33,435 nucleotides of DNA from Bacteroidales bacterium (GCA_015654525.1 JAATGT010000158.1:1-33435); one strand, 5' to 3'; numbered from the stretch's first letter, positions 7,996-15,661 are shown. Notes: a model not told the origin generated them from the sequence alone. Made by a program: numbers and translations.

Positions 7996-9942
7996 TTACA
8001 AAACCACTACAAACCCGCCATTCGGTTTTAGTTCTACCGACAGTTTATTGTTGTTGATCGTTACCTGTTTTTGAACAAAATTGCGGTTAGTATCGCCGTC
8101 AGTAATCAGCGTAGGGACGAAAGTCCGACTCAATTTTAGTTTCAGTGCAGACAAATCGAGTGTCAGTTTTTGCGTTTCGGCCTGTGAGTTGATGCCGGCC
8201 AAATACCACCTGGTGCCGCAACGCCGTGCCATGATCACGTACTTTCCGGGGAAGCCATCGATCAGTTTCACATCGTCCCAATGACGTGGAACCTGACGCA
8301 TATAGTCTTTTACAAACCCGGGTTGTTTCTCCATACTTTCCGGTATTTCCACATAATGGCTCACACCCGATTGAAGAATCACTGTTAGTGCTATTTCAAA
8401 TCCATTACTTGTGCGACGTTGCTTTCCAACAATTTCGCCAAAGCATACCGGAGTAAAATCCATAGGTCCTACTACGTTTCGGGCATAGGGCATCATGGTA
8501 AGATGCTTGGGAGCCTTGTCGGTATCTTTCTGATCGAAGGTGGTAAATTCAAATCCACGAATAGCTTCCATCGAAACCAGATTAGGGAAAGTGCGCGACC
8601 AGCCACGGGGAACGGTGGTGCCATGGAAATTTACCAGCAAATGATAATCGGCGGCATCTTTCATCATGTCGTAATAATATTGAATAGCCGACTGACCATC
8701 GCCCGGCCAGAAATCAACTTTTATCCCTGCAATGCCCATATTGTGAATCCGCTCGAACTCCTTACGGCGTTCAACACGTTCAAACAATGCATTTTTAGGC
8801 GAATAAACAGTAGTATTCCAGGAACCCGAAGAATTATACCAAAGAATCAGACCCACATTTTTTGTTTTGGCATAATCGGCCAGTTCTTTTATTTTATCAT
8901 ACCCGATACGTCTGTCCCAGTCGGCATCAATCAGGCAATACTCCCAGTTCATATCCGAAGCGTAATTGATAAACTTTTTAGTGACCGGATAATTCACCGA
9001 TTCGTCGTGTAATATGCCCCAACTCCACGATGCAATGCCTGTTTTTACCCAACTAAAATCAGCTTTTTTATCTACTGCCGGTGCCAGGTCGGTCACCATT
9101 TGCGATTCTACGACGGTGGACAATGAACCCACTACCATTACGCGCCAGGGCGAAACGATGGTAGCCGAAACCGGATAAGCCGGATCGTCGGGGTGTGTGG
9201 TTTCACCTTTTTGAGGAAAGCCAATCATGTATTCACCATCCGGCGACTGCTGCGCCAACCGCGTTCCCACATAGTTGGGAGTCAGACCGGCTTCGGTAAT
9301 CAGCACCCAGTGTCCGTCAGTCTGAAACAAAGCCGGAAACGACCAACCCGCCACTTCGGGCGACTGCGTGCCAACCGGAATCTCATATTCGTATTGTTCC
9401 TCGTAGCTCGGTTGCGTTTCGCACCAACCTTCCTTCACATTAGCATGCGGATGCATCCATGCTTTAGTAGAGGGAGTAAATTTAAACGATGTAGCTTCAC
9501 TTGTCACAGCTATTCCCTTTTTGGCATTCAGCAAATAGCGGAAAGCAACTCCCTCGTTGGTGGCTTTAAATTCAATAATGAGCTTTTTATTGTCCGCATT
9601 GGTAAGTGTCATAGCCGAACTGTTGGCGGTATAAGTGCGGCTAACCCGTTTTTCGGCAGGAGTCGAATAGGTTTCGGTGAATGTTGTAACCTCCGATACT
9701 TTATCGACCTTCAGGCCTTTGCTGAAATCGCCCTTATCGGTCACCAGACCCAGTGCCGACTGTAAAATCACAGGCTGATTGTTCAGTTTTACATCATAAA
9801 CCGCTTGTCCCCGGGCATTCAGCCCCGCTTTAATGGTCAGCTTTCCATTGGGCGATCTTAAAACTAATTTTTGCGTTGTGGCTGCCTGCATATAACAGAT
9901 TGACAACAATACCAAAGAGAACGAAAGAACATGTTTCTTCAT
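7996..9942 (-). CDS. Glycoside hydrolase family 97, secreted
   Basis: An exo-acting glycosidase, probably periplasmic: residues 1-20 are a signal peptide (MKKHVLSFSLVLLSICYMQA). Residues 25-290 form the N-terminal beta-sandwich and 300-560 the (beta/alpha)8 barrel, followed by a C-terminal beta domain. At 648 residues the length is typical. D410 in GIKVDFWPGD aligns with the catalytic Asp of the retaining, alpha-galactosidase-like branch, and E459 in SMEAIRGFE is the likely acid. The SusB-type inverting alpha-glucosidases lack that Asp, so I favour alpha-galactosidase or beta-L-arabinopyranosidase, both known in the family. The second would fit the arabinan locus 6 kb away. It is a single gene with its own -7 box (9997-9990) and no SusC/D partner nearby. 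Confidence 0.92.
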   Translation of the reverse strand: MKKHVLSFSLVLLSICYMQAATTQKLVLRSPNGKLTIKAGLNARGQAVYDVKLNNQPVILQSALGLVTDKGDFSKGLKVDKVSEVTTFTETYSTPAEKRVSRTYTANSSAMTLTNADNKKLIIEFKATNEGVAFRYLLNAKKGIAVTSEATSFKFTPSTKAWMHPHANVKEGWCETQPSYEEQYEYEIPVGTQSPEVAGWSFPALFQTDGHWVLITEAGLTPNYVGTRLAQQSPDGEYMIGFPQKGETTHPDDPAYPVSATIVSPWRVMVVGSLSTVVESQMVTDLAPAVDKKADFSWVKTGIASWSWGILHDESVNYPVTKKFINYASDMNWEYCLIDADWDRRIGYDKIKELADYAKTKNVGLILWYNSSGSWNTTVYSPKNALFERVERRKEFERIHNMGIAGIKVDFWPGDGQSAIQYYYDMMKDAADYHLLVNFHGTTVPRGWSRTFPNLVSMEAIRGFEFTTFDQKDTDKAPKHLTMMPYARNVVGPMDFTPVCFGEIVGKQRRTSNGFEIALTVILQSGVSHYVEIPESMEKQPGFVKDYMRQVPRHWDDVKLIDGFPGKYVIMARRCGTRWYLAGINSQAETQKLTLDLSALKLKLSRTFVPTLITDGDTNRNFVQKQVTINNNKLSVELKPNGGFVVVL

Positions 9943-9989
9943 ACATCTATAAACTTAATGATTTATCGGATTTCGTTTTTTGTAGAACA

Positions 9990-9997
9990 CAAAGATA
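9990..9997 (-). promoter_or_regulatory. -7 box for the GH97 gene
   Basis: Minus-strand TATCTTTG, matching TAnnTTTG, lies 47 bases before the GH97 start codon. It is the same octamer as the metG and toxin gene boxes. A clear -33 element is not seen. Confidence 0.5.
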
Positions 9998-10124
9998 AAA
10001 AACTTTAGTAAAACCAACGTGGACAAAAAACTCTTTATAGGGGATAATGAGTTAATGTTTTGAGGCCGGGAAGGAAGCCGGGAATAAAAAAATATCTTTT
10101 ATCCTAAAATATTTTTGAATTTCT

Positions 10125-10154
10125 TTTGAATTTCTAAAATATTTAATATATTTG
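10125..10154 (+). promoter_or_regulatory. Plus-strand promoter candidate in the gene-poor interval
   Basis: TTTG (10125-10128), 18-base spacer, TATATTTG (10147-10154). This is close to the Bacteroidota consensus TTTG-N19-21-TAnnTTTG. Transcription would begin near 10161 and run through the unassigned block and the 21-bp array toward the 10826 gene, giving a leader of about 665 bases or a separate RNA. Confidence 0.45.
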
Positions 10155-10507
10155 CAGCCATTAATTAGAATAACCCGTTGATCTTTGTCTTTTTAAAACC
10201 ATTTGTTTCCTATACGTGCCGATCACTATATTGTATCGGTGCTGATATAACTGTTTGACGAAATGACCTGGCTTTTTCTGACATCCACACCCTCTATAGA
10301 TTTTATCGACCATTATCTGCTGATAAAATCTTCTCCCTGCATCTACACAAAACCTGCTGCAATCGGCTATGTATATCCCCGGGCCACTTCGAACCCTGTT
10401 TGGGCTTTGCACTTTTATGCTTTTAGCTCCCGGGCGAGGCATCGCTTCCGGTGTGAAGCAGTATTCCGATGATATTTTAGTATCTATTGACTTCGTTTTG
10501 GAGAAAA

Positions 10508-10738
10508 TAAGTACCGAAGTACCGGAATCAAGTCCCAATATTGAATATTTAAGTCCGGATATTTAATATTGGAGCTCCAATACGGAAGTCCGGGACTTCA
10601 TTTCTCCATATCGGAACTTCAATATCGAGGTCCGGGACTTCAATATTCAATAATGAAGCCCGAATATAGAAGTACTGAACTTCATTTCTTTGTATCGGAA
10701 CTTAAATATAAAACATTGGGGCTTATTTACCCAAAATC
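10508..10738. repeat. 21-bp tandem repeat array, 11 units
   Basis: Exactly 21-base units step through the region: starts at 10508, 10529, 10550, 10571, 10592, 10613, 10634, 10655, 10676, 10697 and 10718. Units are degenerate around GGAACTTCAATATCGAAGTCC. Unit boundaries often form small palindromes, such as GAAGTCCGGGACTTC (10585-10599). Because 21 is a multiple of three, a frame (10569-10811) stays open with a heptapeptide pattern (ELQYGSP, GLHFSIS, ELQYRGP, GLQYSIM). I regard the array as DNA-level repeats, since the frame has no ribosome binding site. A repeat protein is the alternative. Confidence 0.85.
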
Positions 10739-10814
10739 GTTTTCGCACAACTGTATTTTAAATTTTCAATTTGAACCATGCATAAATAAACATTATAAAA
10801 AACTATTTTAAAAA

Positions 10815-10820
10815 AGGAGG
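10815..10820 (+). promoter_or_regulatory. Strong Shine-Dalgarno sequence
   Basis: AGGAGG, five bases before ATG 10826, within an A-rich context. A perfect purine-rich site is rare in Bacteroidota and absent from every other gene start I inspected here. It fixes the start codon and suggests strong translation or a foreign origin. Confidence 0.8.
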
Positions 10821-10825
10821 ATTAT

Positions 10826-11209
10826 ATGAGTAACCCTAATTATCGGGTAGAAATACCCACTAACCCAACAGAATTAATAGATTTAGCTGATAAGGTATAT
10901 AAAAAACATACCGAATTAGGTCCTGATTCACCACTCAACGCAATGGTGTCGCATAAATGGAGTGATAACGGAGCTAAAATAGCGCAGGCAGCTGCACTCG
11001 ATAAGCAGGCTCAGGATCTGAAAAAGCAATCTGAAGAAGCTATCAATAAACGCAATGCGTTGATGCCCGACATTGAGAATTCGGTGAAAGGTAGCCGTGA
11101 TGTATTACAAGGTGCGTACCGCGAAACACCACGAACGCTTGCCCAATTTGGTTTTGAGGTTATTGAATCAGCTCGCTCGGCAGCAAAAAAAACAAGTGAA
11201 AATAAATAA
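10826..11209 (+). CDS. Small protein of unknown function, 127 residues
   Basis: I do not recognise a named family. The protein is hydrophilic and cytoplasmic. Residues 10-35 include NPTELIDLADKVYKKH. Residues 50-85 form a probable coiled coil (alanine, lysine, glutamine and glutamate rich). The C-terminal motif ETPRTLAQFGFEV resembles a (P)xxLGxxGFEV element I have seen in small conserved Bacteroidota proteins. The end is lysine-rich. It is the only gene in the window with a canonical AGGAGG site and it has a very strong intrinsic terminator directly after it, so it looks like an abundant, independently expressed protein. The upstream array and promoter candidate suggest a long leader. Confidence 0.82.
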   Translation: MSNPNYRVEIPTNPTELIDLADKVYKKHTELGPDSPLNAMVSHKWSDNGAKIAQAAALDKQAQDLKKQSEEAINKRNALMPDIENSVKGSRDVLQGAYRETPRTLAQFGFEVIESARSAAKKTSENK

Positions 11210-11246
11210 AAGGCCCTTTAGTCGGTGCATGGGTACGACTAACTAT

Positions 11247-11280
11247 AGAAAAAGCAGTGCTGTGAGGCGCTGCTTTTTCT
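11247..11280. terminator. Strong bidirectional intrinsic terminator
   Basis: AGAAAAAGCAGTGC (11247-11260), six-base loop TGTGAG, GCGCTGCTTTTTCT (11267-11280), with one wobble pair. It ends in a T-rich run on the plus strand, and A-rich bases precede it for reading on the minus strand. It lies between the 10826 gene and the converging antitoxin gene. Confidence 0.88.
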
Positions 11281-11283
11281 ATT

Positions 11284-11610
11284 TTATTTTCCTACATTGA
11301 TATGGATATTCGGTAAATCTACCTGAAACCGGACTTTCGCTTTCAAAGCGGTAAAAACACGTAATAAAGTATCCAGCGTAACATTGTTGGCATTGTTTTC
11401 AAGCCGGGATATTTGAGCTTTCTGAACACCAATGAGCTTGCCCAATTCTTCCTGAGTCATGTGTCGTTCCTGACGGGTTTGCTTTATCGCTTTCCCTATC
11501 ATATCTAATTGTAGCTCGTATTCATATCTTTCACGAGCGGGTGTTCCTACAGTACCGATAAGTTCATCCTGCACTTCGTCTAAGCTATATGTTTTCATCT
11601 TATTTTTCAT
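11284..11610 (-). CDS. XRE-family antitoxin (HigA-like)
   Basis: DNA-binding antitoxin of the toxin-antitoxin pair. Residues 35-95 form an XRE-type helix-turn-helix (TQEELGKLIGVQKAQISRLE). The N-terminal 30 residues are probably the toxin-binding part. The start at 11610 overlaps the toxin stop by 11 bases. An in-frame ATG at 11598, just after that stop, is equally possible and would give 104 residues. Gene order toxin-then-antitoxin is the HigBA arrangement. It likely binds the promoter upstream of the toxin and represses the pair. Confidence 0.9.
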   Translation of the reverse strand: MKNKMKTYSLDEVQDELIGTVGTPARERYEYELQLDMIGKAIKQTRQERHMTQEELGKLIGVQKAQISRLENNANNVTLDTLLRVFTALKAKVRFQVDLPNIHINVGK

Positions 11611-11935
11611 TTAAATATTTTATTCTCTGCTGAATGGCTTTCTGAATCTCGTTATCGGGCACCTTATTTCTTTTCTTTATAAAACCGTGAGTTGAAACGA
11701 CCAGGGTATTTGTGTTATCCCTTTTATCCCAAAATGCAAGCAAACGGTATTGCAATCCCTGATACAGGGTTCTGAATTCCCAGATGTCTTCATTCAGCTT
11801 TTTGAAAAGTTCGGGGTCATTCTCCACTTGAGATTTTCTTATATTATAAAGTATTTTCTCGTAATGCTTTCTATCAAGACCCTTCAAGAAGTCATAGGCT
11901 TCTTCCAAAAAAACGATTTCAAAAAGTTTTTCCAT
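11600..11935 (-). CDS. RelE/HigB-type toxin (Gp49-like)
   Basis: Predicted mRNA interferase of the RelE/ParE superfamily, 111 residues. The order of strands and helices fits the phage-derived Gp49/HigB group: FEIVFLEEAYDFLKGL at the start, central WEFRTLYQGLQYRLLAFWD, then VVSTHGFIKKRNKVP. The central Arg/Tyr and the Lys/Arg-rich GFIKKRNK segment are the typical functional positions. It is encoded immediately before the antitoxin and overlaps it. A -7 box (11962-11955) lies 19 bases upstream. No inactivating change is visible. Confidence 0.9.
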   Translation of the reverse strand: MEKLFEIVFLEEAYDFLKGLDRKHYEKILYNIRKSQVENDPELFKKLNEDIWEFRTLYQGLQYRLLAFWDKRDNTNTLVVSTHGFIKKRNKVPDNEIQKAIQQRIKYLNEK

Positions 11936-11954
11936 AAAGTAGTTGATTTGAGTG

Positions 11955-11962
11955 CAAAGATA
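11955..11962 (-). promoter_or_regulatory. -7 box for the toxin-antitoxin operon
   Basis: Minus-strand TATCTTTG matches TAnnTTTG, 19 bases before the toxin ATG. No good -33 element is seen, which would be compatible with autoregulation by the antitoxin. Confidence 0.5.
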
Positions 11963-12042
11963 TAGAATGTTTCCTTATGACGATACTTTTGGCAAGTTTA
12001 TTTAGGATGTTGATTCGGGTAAGATCAAAAAAAAGAAGAGGA

Positions 12043-12070
12043 AAGTCTTATCGGGATTCCGATAGAACTT
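12043..12070 (-). terminator. Terminator-like hairpin after the CPBP gene
   Basis: AAGTCTTATCGG (12043-12054) pairs with CCGATAGAACTT (12059-12070) with two internal mismatches. On the minus strand it is followed by a pyrimidine run ending in eight T. It begins at the stop codon of the membrane protease gene. Confidence 0.5.
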
Positions 12071-12708
12071 TACCATGCCGATTTATACAAATCCAGAAAA
12101 GAAGGTACCGACAGATTGAGAAAATCGACCAGAAAATGTGCAAAGATAACCCATCGCAGTGAATTTGTTTTTTTGAACACAAGTCCCCAAATCACACCCA
12201 TAAAAAATGTGGATATAATAACAGCCACACCACTGTTCAGTGTTGAATTCACACCAAATACGGCATGGTTTAACGCAAATACAGCACTGGTAAAGAGTAC
12301 GGCCACCCAATCCGGCCATTTCGACGCATATTGCAAAAGAAGCCCCCGCCAATAGAACTCTTCCATCCACGGATTAATCAGGGCAAGCAATATCCATGGA
12401 AGCCAAATAATCCAGGACGACAGTGTGGCTGAATGTAATAAAAACAGTGGAAGAGGAATCATACTAACAAATAAGGCCAAAATAGTCCATCCGAAAGATC
12501 CGGAAGGTTTTTTCAACCATTTATTTATCGATTCGGATCCGCCAAACCGCAACACCAAAAATAAAAAGAAACACCATTCAATTAAAATAACAGGAATAAA
12601 AGCCCACTTCCCGATTAATTTTCCCGAGACAATAGCCACAATGAAATTGATAAGTATAATCAGGAACGGTGATAAAAGAACGATGATGCGCTTTTTATTT
12701 AAATCCAT
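12070..12708 (-). CDS. CPBP-family intramembrane metalloprotease
   Basis: Polytopic membrane protein of the CAAX-protease/bacteriocin-processing (Abi) family, 212 residues with about seven hydrophobic segments. The catalytic motifs are present: EExxxRG as EEFYWRG (about residues 116-122), FxxxH as FALNH (about 143-147) and the C-terminal HFLVDFLN. The bacterial substrate is unknown. Such proteins are often linked to bacteriocin self-immunity or membrane protein turnover, but nothing nearby points to a bacteriocin. It stands alone with a textbook promoter (12790-12759) and its own terminator-like hairpin. Confidence 0.9.
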   Translation of the reverse strand: MDLNKKRIIVLLSPFLIILINFIVAIVSGKLIGKWAFIPVILIEWCFFLFLVLRFGGSESINKWLKKPSGSFGWTILALFVSMIPLPLFLLHSATLSSWIIWLPWILLALINPWMEEFYWRGLLLQYASKWPDWVAVLFTSAVFALNHAVFGVNSTLNSGVAVIISTFFMGVIWGLVFKKTNSLRWVIFAHFLVDFLNLSVPSFLDLYKSAW

Positions 12709-12758
12709 TTTTCAGCGGTTGTTTAATGTATATGATTTCAAATTCCGGTTATTGTCTG

Positions 12759-12790
12759 CAAATATAACTGTTTTTAATCTGAGATTCAAA
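12759..12790 (-). promoter_or_regulatory. Complete Bacteroidota promoter for the CPBP gene
   Basis: Minus strand: TTTG (12790-12787), 20-base spacer, TATATTTG (12766-12759). This is the best promoter match in the window, leaving a leader of roughly 45 bases. Confidence 0.7.
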
Positions 12791-12921
12791 TAATCAGAAG
12801 CATTTCAAAAAGAAGGACATTGGTTGAGTCCCAACGACTAACCAAACACTGCAGCCCTGACATTCAAAAAAACAAAGGCCACCCATTTCTGAGTAGTCTT
12901 GGCTGTAATTTTTTTATTTTA

Positions 12922-12956
12922 TATTCGGGGCGCGACTTAAAGTCGCACTCCGAATA
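12922..12956. repeat. GACTT-A-AAGTC palindrome
   Basis: 35-bp palindrome centred on 12939. The left arm TATTCGGGGCGCGACTT (12922-12938) pairs with the right arm (12940-12956) with two G-T wobbles. It lies just past the S9 peptidase stop. It shares the GACTT-N-AAGTC core with the palindrome at 31385-31417. Confidence 0.8.
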
Positions 12957-12968
12957 CTTTTTGCTAAA

Positions 12969-15212
12969 TCATTTTTTAATTGCCACCTTGTCCCAGCTGG
13001 GGGGTGTAACACCCATCAGGTTTTTCACAAAGAAGTCGAAGCGTTTGTGCTCGCCATAGTCGCCACCCATGGTGTGCGGCATGCCGGGTAGCACCACCAA
13101 CTCGAAGTCTTTATTGGCTTTTATCAGTTCGTTGCATACCTTGTAGGTGGTCGAAGGATCTACATTGTCATCCATCTCGCCTACTACCAACATGAGTGGG
13201 CGGGTAAGCAGGTGTGCATTCTCCACATTGGAACTGGCAATGTAACTGGAGTCGACAGGATAGCTCATCCACTGCTCATTCCACCAGATTTTGTCCATGC
13301 GGTTGTCATGGCATCCGCACGAAGAATAAGCCGCTTTGTAGTGCTCGGGGTGAAACAGTACCGCACCCATAGCTTCCTGTCCGCCTGCCGAGGCACCGAA
13401 AATACCCATATGTTCTATGTCCATATACGGATATTTGGCAGCCGCAGCTTTTGCCCACAGGATGCGGTCGGGGAATCCGGCATCTTTCAGGTTCTTGTAA
13501 CAGATTTCTTCGAATGCTTTGGAACGAAACGAAGTTCCCATACCATCCAGCTGAATAAGGATAAACCCCAGCTCGGCAAGAGCAGACATATTCCGGTTAT
13601 ACGAAATAAATGTTTTGGGAGTATATTGGCTGCCCGGTCCGGCATAGATATATTCAATGACAGGATATTTCTTAGTTGCATCAAAGTTAGTCGGACGGTA
13701 AATAATTCCCCAGATATCGGTTTTTCCATCGCGCCCTTTGGCTACAAAAGGTTCCGGCGCAATCCATCCGGCTTTGAGCAACTCGCTGATGTCGGCTTTT
13801 TCGAGCGGCATAATGATTTTTCCATCCGCCGCACTGCGTAATACAGTCACCGGAGCTTTGTTGACCATCGAATAAACGTCTACCAGATACTTTTTATCGT
13901 CGGAAAACCAGGCCTGATGCATTCCTTCTTCCGGCGTAAGGCAAGTAAGCCCCGTGCCGTCAAAGCGGATACGGTAATAACGCACCAGATAGGGATCTTC
14001 ATTGGTTTTCATCCCGTTGGCCGAGAAAATGATTTCACGCTTTTTCTCATCCACATTTAGCACATCGCGTACGTACCATGCCCCTTTGGTAATTTGGTTT
14101 TTCACTGTCCCCGTCAACCTGTCGTATAGGTATAAATGATTCCAGTTATCACGTTCGCTCATCCAGATCATTTCTTTGCCATTGTTTACAGTCTGGCGGA
14201 AATAGCGTGTATAGTTTACAAAGGTTTTGGCTGTCTCTTCTACCAAGGTTTTTATCTCGCCGGTCTCAGCCGACATTTCGAGAGCGCGATAAACCTGATG
14301 TCCCCGCTGATTGTATTCGAACATGACGGATTTACTATCGGGCAACCACTCAAAACCTTTCAAATCCATCTGACTTTTGAAAAGATCGTTTGATGCAATT
14401 TTCTGATCGTCACTTACGATGTCAAAAATAACCGGTGTACGAACAGGTAATACATCACCCGGTTTCACATAGTCGCGGGTTTGGAGTTTAGGTTGAAACT
14501 GATCGGCTGGCGATGACTCAATCAGATACAGTTGTCGGGTTTCAGCACCATGAATACGCATCACAGCCAGTTTTTTCGAGTCCGGCGACCAATACGGATA
14601 AGCCGAATAATAATCTTCTTTGGTACCATCGGTGCTCAGTGCTTTTTCAATACCTGTTTTCAGGTCTTTCACGTACAGATTATTGTCTTTGACAAAAGCC
14701 GATAGCTTTTTATCGGGCGAAACAACCGGTTTGCCATCCCTTTCTGTATCCACTTTTCCCCAATATTCTTCTTTAACCGCTACAACCTTGTCGCCTTTTT
14801 TGAGTGAGTTCTGCTTAAAGCCATACGTCCAGTTGTATGAATTGTACACAAAGTACAAACTGTCTAGCGCTTCGGTTACTTTCAACGATTGAAGAGGCAG
14901 TTTCTTTGCATCAACAGGTTTATCGGTAGCTAATGCCAGTTCCACCGCCAGTTTATTGTGATCGAAAAGATCAGTACGGGTCTTTTTTTGTGCATCAACA
15001 AGTACATAGGTTTTTCCTTGTGGTGTATTTTGTACATACCAAAAACGACTTGAGTTTCCAATCCATTGAGGAGTTACATTGGAGTAGAATACTTTTTCTT
15101 TGAATTTATCCTGAAGCGAAAAAGCACGGTTGTACGATTCCACCGTGCCCTGAGCTAAAAGAGACTGGCCCATAAGCCAAAGTCCGAATGAGAGAAGAGT
15201 AAGTTTTTTCAT
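12969..15212 (-). CDS. DPP-IV-like S9 family serine peptidase
   Basis: Exported peptidase that likely removes dipeptides or cleaves after proline. I chose ATG 15212 (747 residues) because it begins with a signal peptide (MKKLTLLSFGLWLMGQSLLAQ); the frame is open to 15299 but that extension lacks family similarity. The N-terminal half is a DPP-IV-type beta-propeller (repeated WSPDSKKLA-like blades) and the C-terminal 230 residues form an alpha/beta hydrolase. The catalytic triad is S608 in FGASAGGQE, D681 or D682 in GEMDDNVD, and H713 in PHTMGG. The nucleophile elbow GASAGG differs from GWSYGG of classical DPP-IV and belongs to a common Bacteroidota subgroup with the SSCGCHDNRMDKIWWNEQW signature, so strict X-Pro specificity is not assured. 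Confidence 0.92.
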   Translation of the reverse strand: MKKLTLLSFGLWLMGQSLLAQGTVESYNRAFSLQDKFKEKVFYSNVTPQWIGNSSRFWYVQNTPQGKTYVLVDAQKKTRTDLFDHNKLAVELALATDKPVDAKKLPLQSLKVTEALDSLYFVYNSYNWTYGFKQNSLKKGDKVVAVKEEYWGKVDTERDGKPVVSPDKKLSAFVKDNNLYVKDLKTGIEKALSTDGTKEDYYSAYPYWSPDSKKLAVMRIHGAETRQLYLIESSPADQFQPKLQTRDYVKPGDVLPVRTPVIFDIVSDDQKIASNDLFKSQMDLKGFEWLPDSKSVMFEYNQRGHQVYRALEMSAETGEIKTLVEETAKTFVNYTRYFRQTVNNGKEMIWMSERDNWNHLYLYDRLTGTVKNQITKGAWYVRDVLNVDEKKREIIFSANGMKTNEDPYLVRYYRIRFDGTGLTCLTPEEGMHQAWFSDDKKYLVDVYSMVNKAPVTVLRSAADGKIIMPLEKADISELLKAGWIAPEPFVAKGRDGKTDIWGIIYRPTNFDATKKYPVIEYIYAGPGSQYTPKTFISYNRNMSALAELGFILIQLDGMGTSFRSKAFEEICYKNLKDAGFPDRILWAKAAAAKYPYMDIEHMGIFGASAGGQEAMGAVLFHPEHYKAAYSSCGCHDNRMDKIWWNEQWMSYPVDSSYIASSNVENAHLLTRPLMLVVGEMDDNVDPSTTYKVCNELIKANKDFELVVLPGMPHTMGGDYGEHKRFDFFVKNLMGVTPPSWDKVAIKK

Positions 15213-15342
15213 TGAAATATAGCTGAATTTTATTTTTGTGAGAAATTCCGGATATAAGTAGTTTACAATATTTAATGATATGTTTCTATCACATAGCACA
15301 CATATGGAACATCCCTATACTCGGGAGAAATAATGGGAGAAA

Positions 15343-15437
15343 AAGACTTAGGTCACATAGTAAAAGTATCTGACGATACTTTTGCTTAGTCTGAAATTAT
15401 CCCGGTACCCGGGATAATACTATGTGTTCTTAGTCTT
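15343..15437. repeat. Nested inverted repeat, predicted three-way junction
   Basis: The outer stem pairs 15343-15362 with 15418-15437 (17 of 20). Inside are two perfect hairpins: AAAAGTATC/GATACTTTT with loop TGAC (15362-15383), and ATTATCCCGG/CCGGGATAAT with loop TAC (15396-15418). Such nesting is unlikely by chance. It could be a small structured RNA, a REP-like element or a remnant of a miniature mobile element. Confidence 0.85.
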
Positions 15438-15661
15438 ATATTTTCTATTTGAAACTACTGTGAACTATTGTGGTAAAAAACATAGCAATAATAATTATCA
15501 TTGACTTACTATCCGACTTGCTTAAGTCCGTTAATCTTTTCCAGTACAAATATATTAATTTATCTTTTCTGATTCACCGCTCGTGCGACCGAATAGACAA
15601 TAATGATACTTTTTTAGACGGGTTTATCCTCCTCAGATAAAATGACAGACACTCGCAAAAA

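Larger units (their letters stand above)
9943..10825. other. 880-bp gene-poor interval with repeat array
   Basis: Holds the GH97 promoter at its left end, a plus-strand promoter-like pair (10125-10154), an unassigned, relatively GC-rich block (about 10160-10500) and the 21-bp tandem array (10508-10738). Small open frames occur on both strands of the middle block (10263-10472 plus, 10161-10538 minus), but none looks like a known protein. The block could be a long leader RNA, a non-coding RNA or a decayed gene. Confidence 0.6.

Noticed and set aside
9193-9765. 190-residue plus-strand frame opposite the GH97 gene
   Set aside because: It is a shadow frame of the GH97 coding sequence, rich in Arg and Phe, with no family resemblance.
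10161-10538. Minus-strand 125-residue open frame
   Set aside because: No family resemblance, no promoter or ribosome binding site, and it runs into the 21-bp array.
10569-10811. 80-residue heptapeptide-repeat protein
   Set aside because: It stays open because the DNA repeat is 21 bases long. No start signal is seen, and it loses the pattern after the array. Kept only as an alternative reading in the findings.
15213-15299. 29-residue N-terminal extension of the S9 peptidase
   Set aside because: A standard signal peptide begins at the internal ATG 15212; an extension would bury it.
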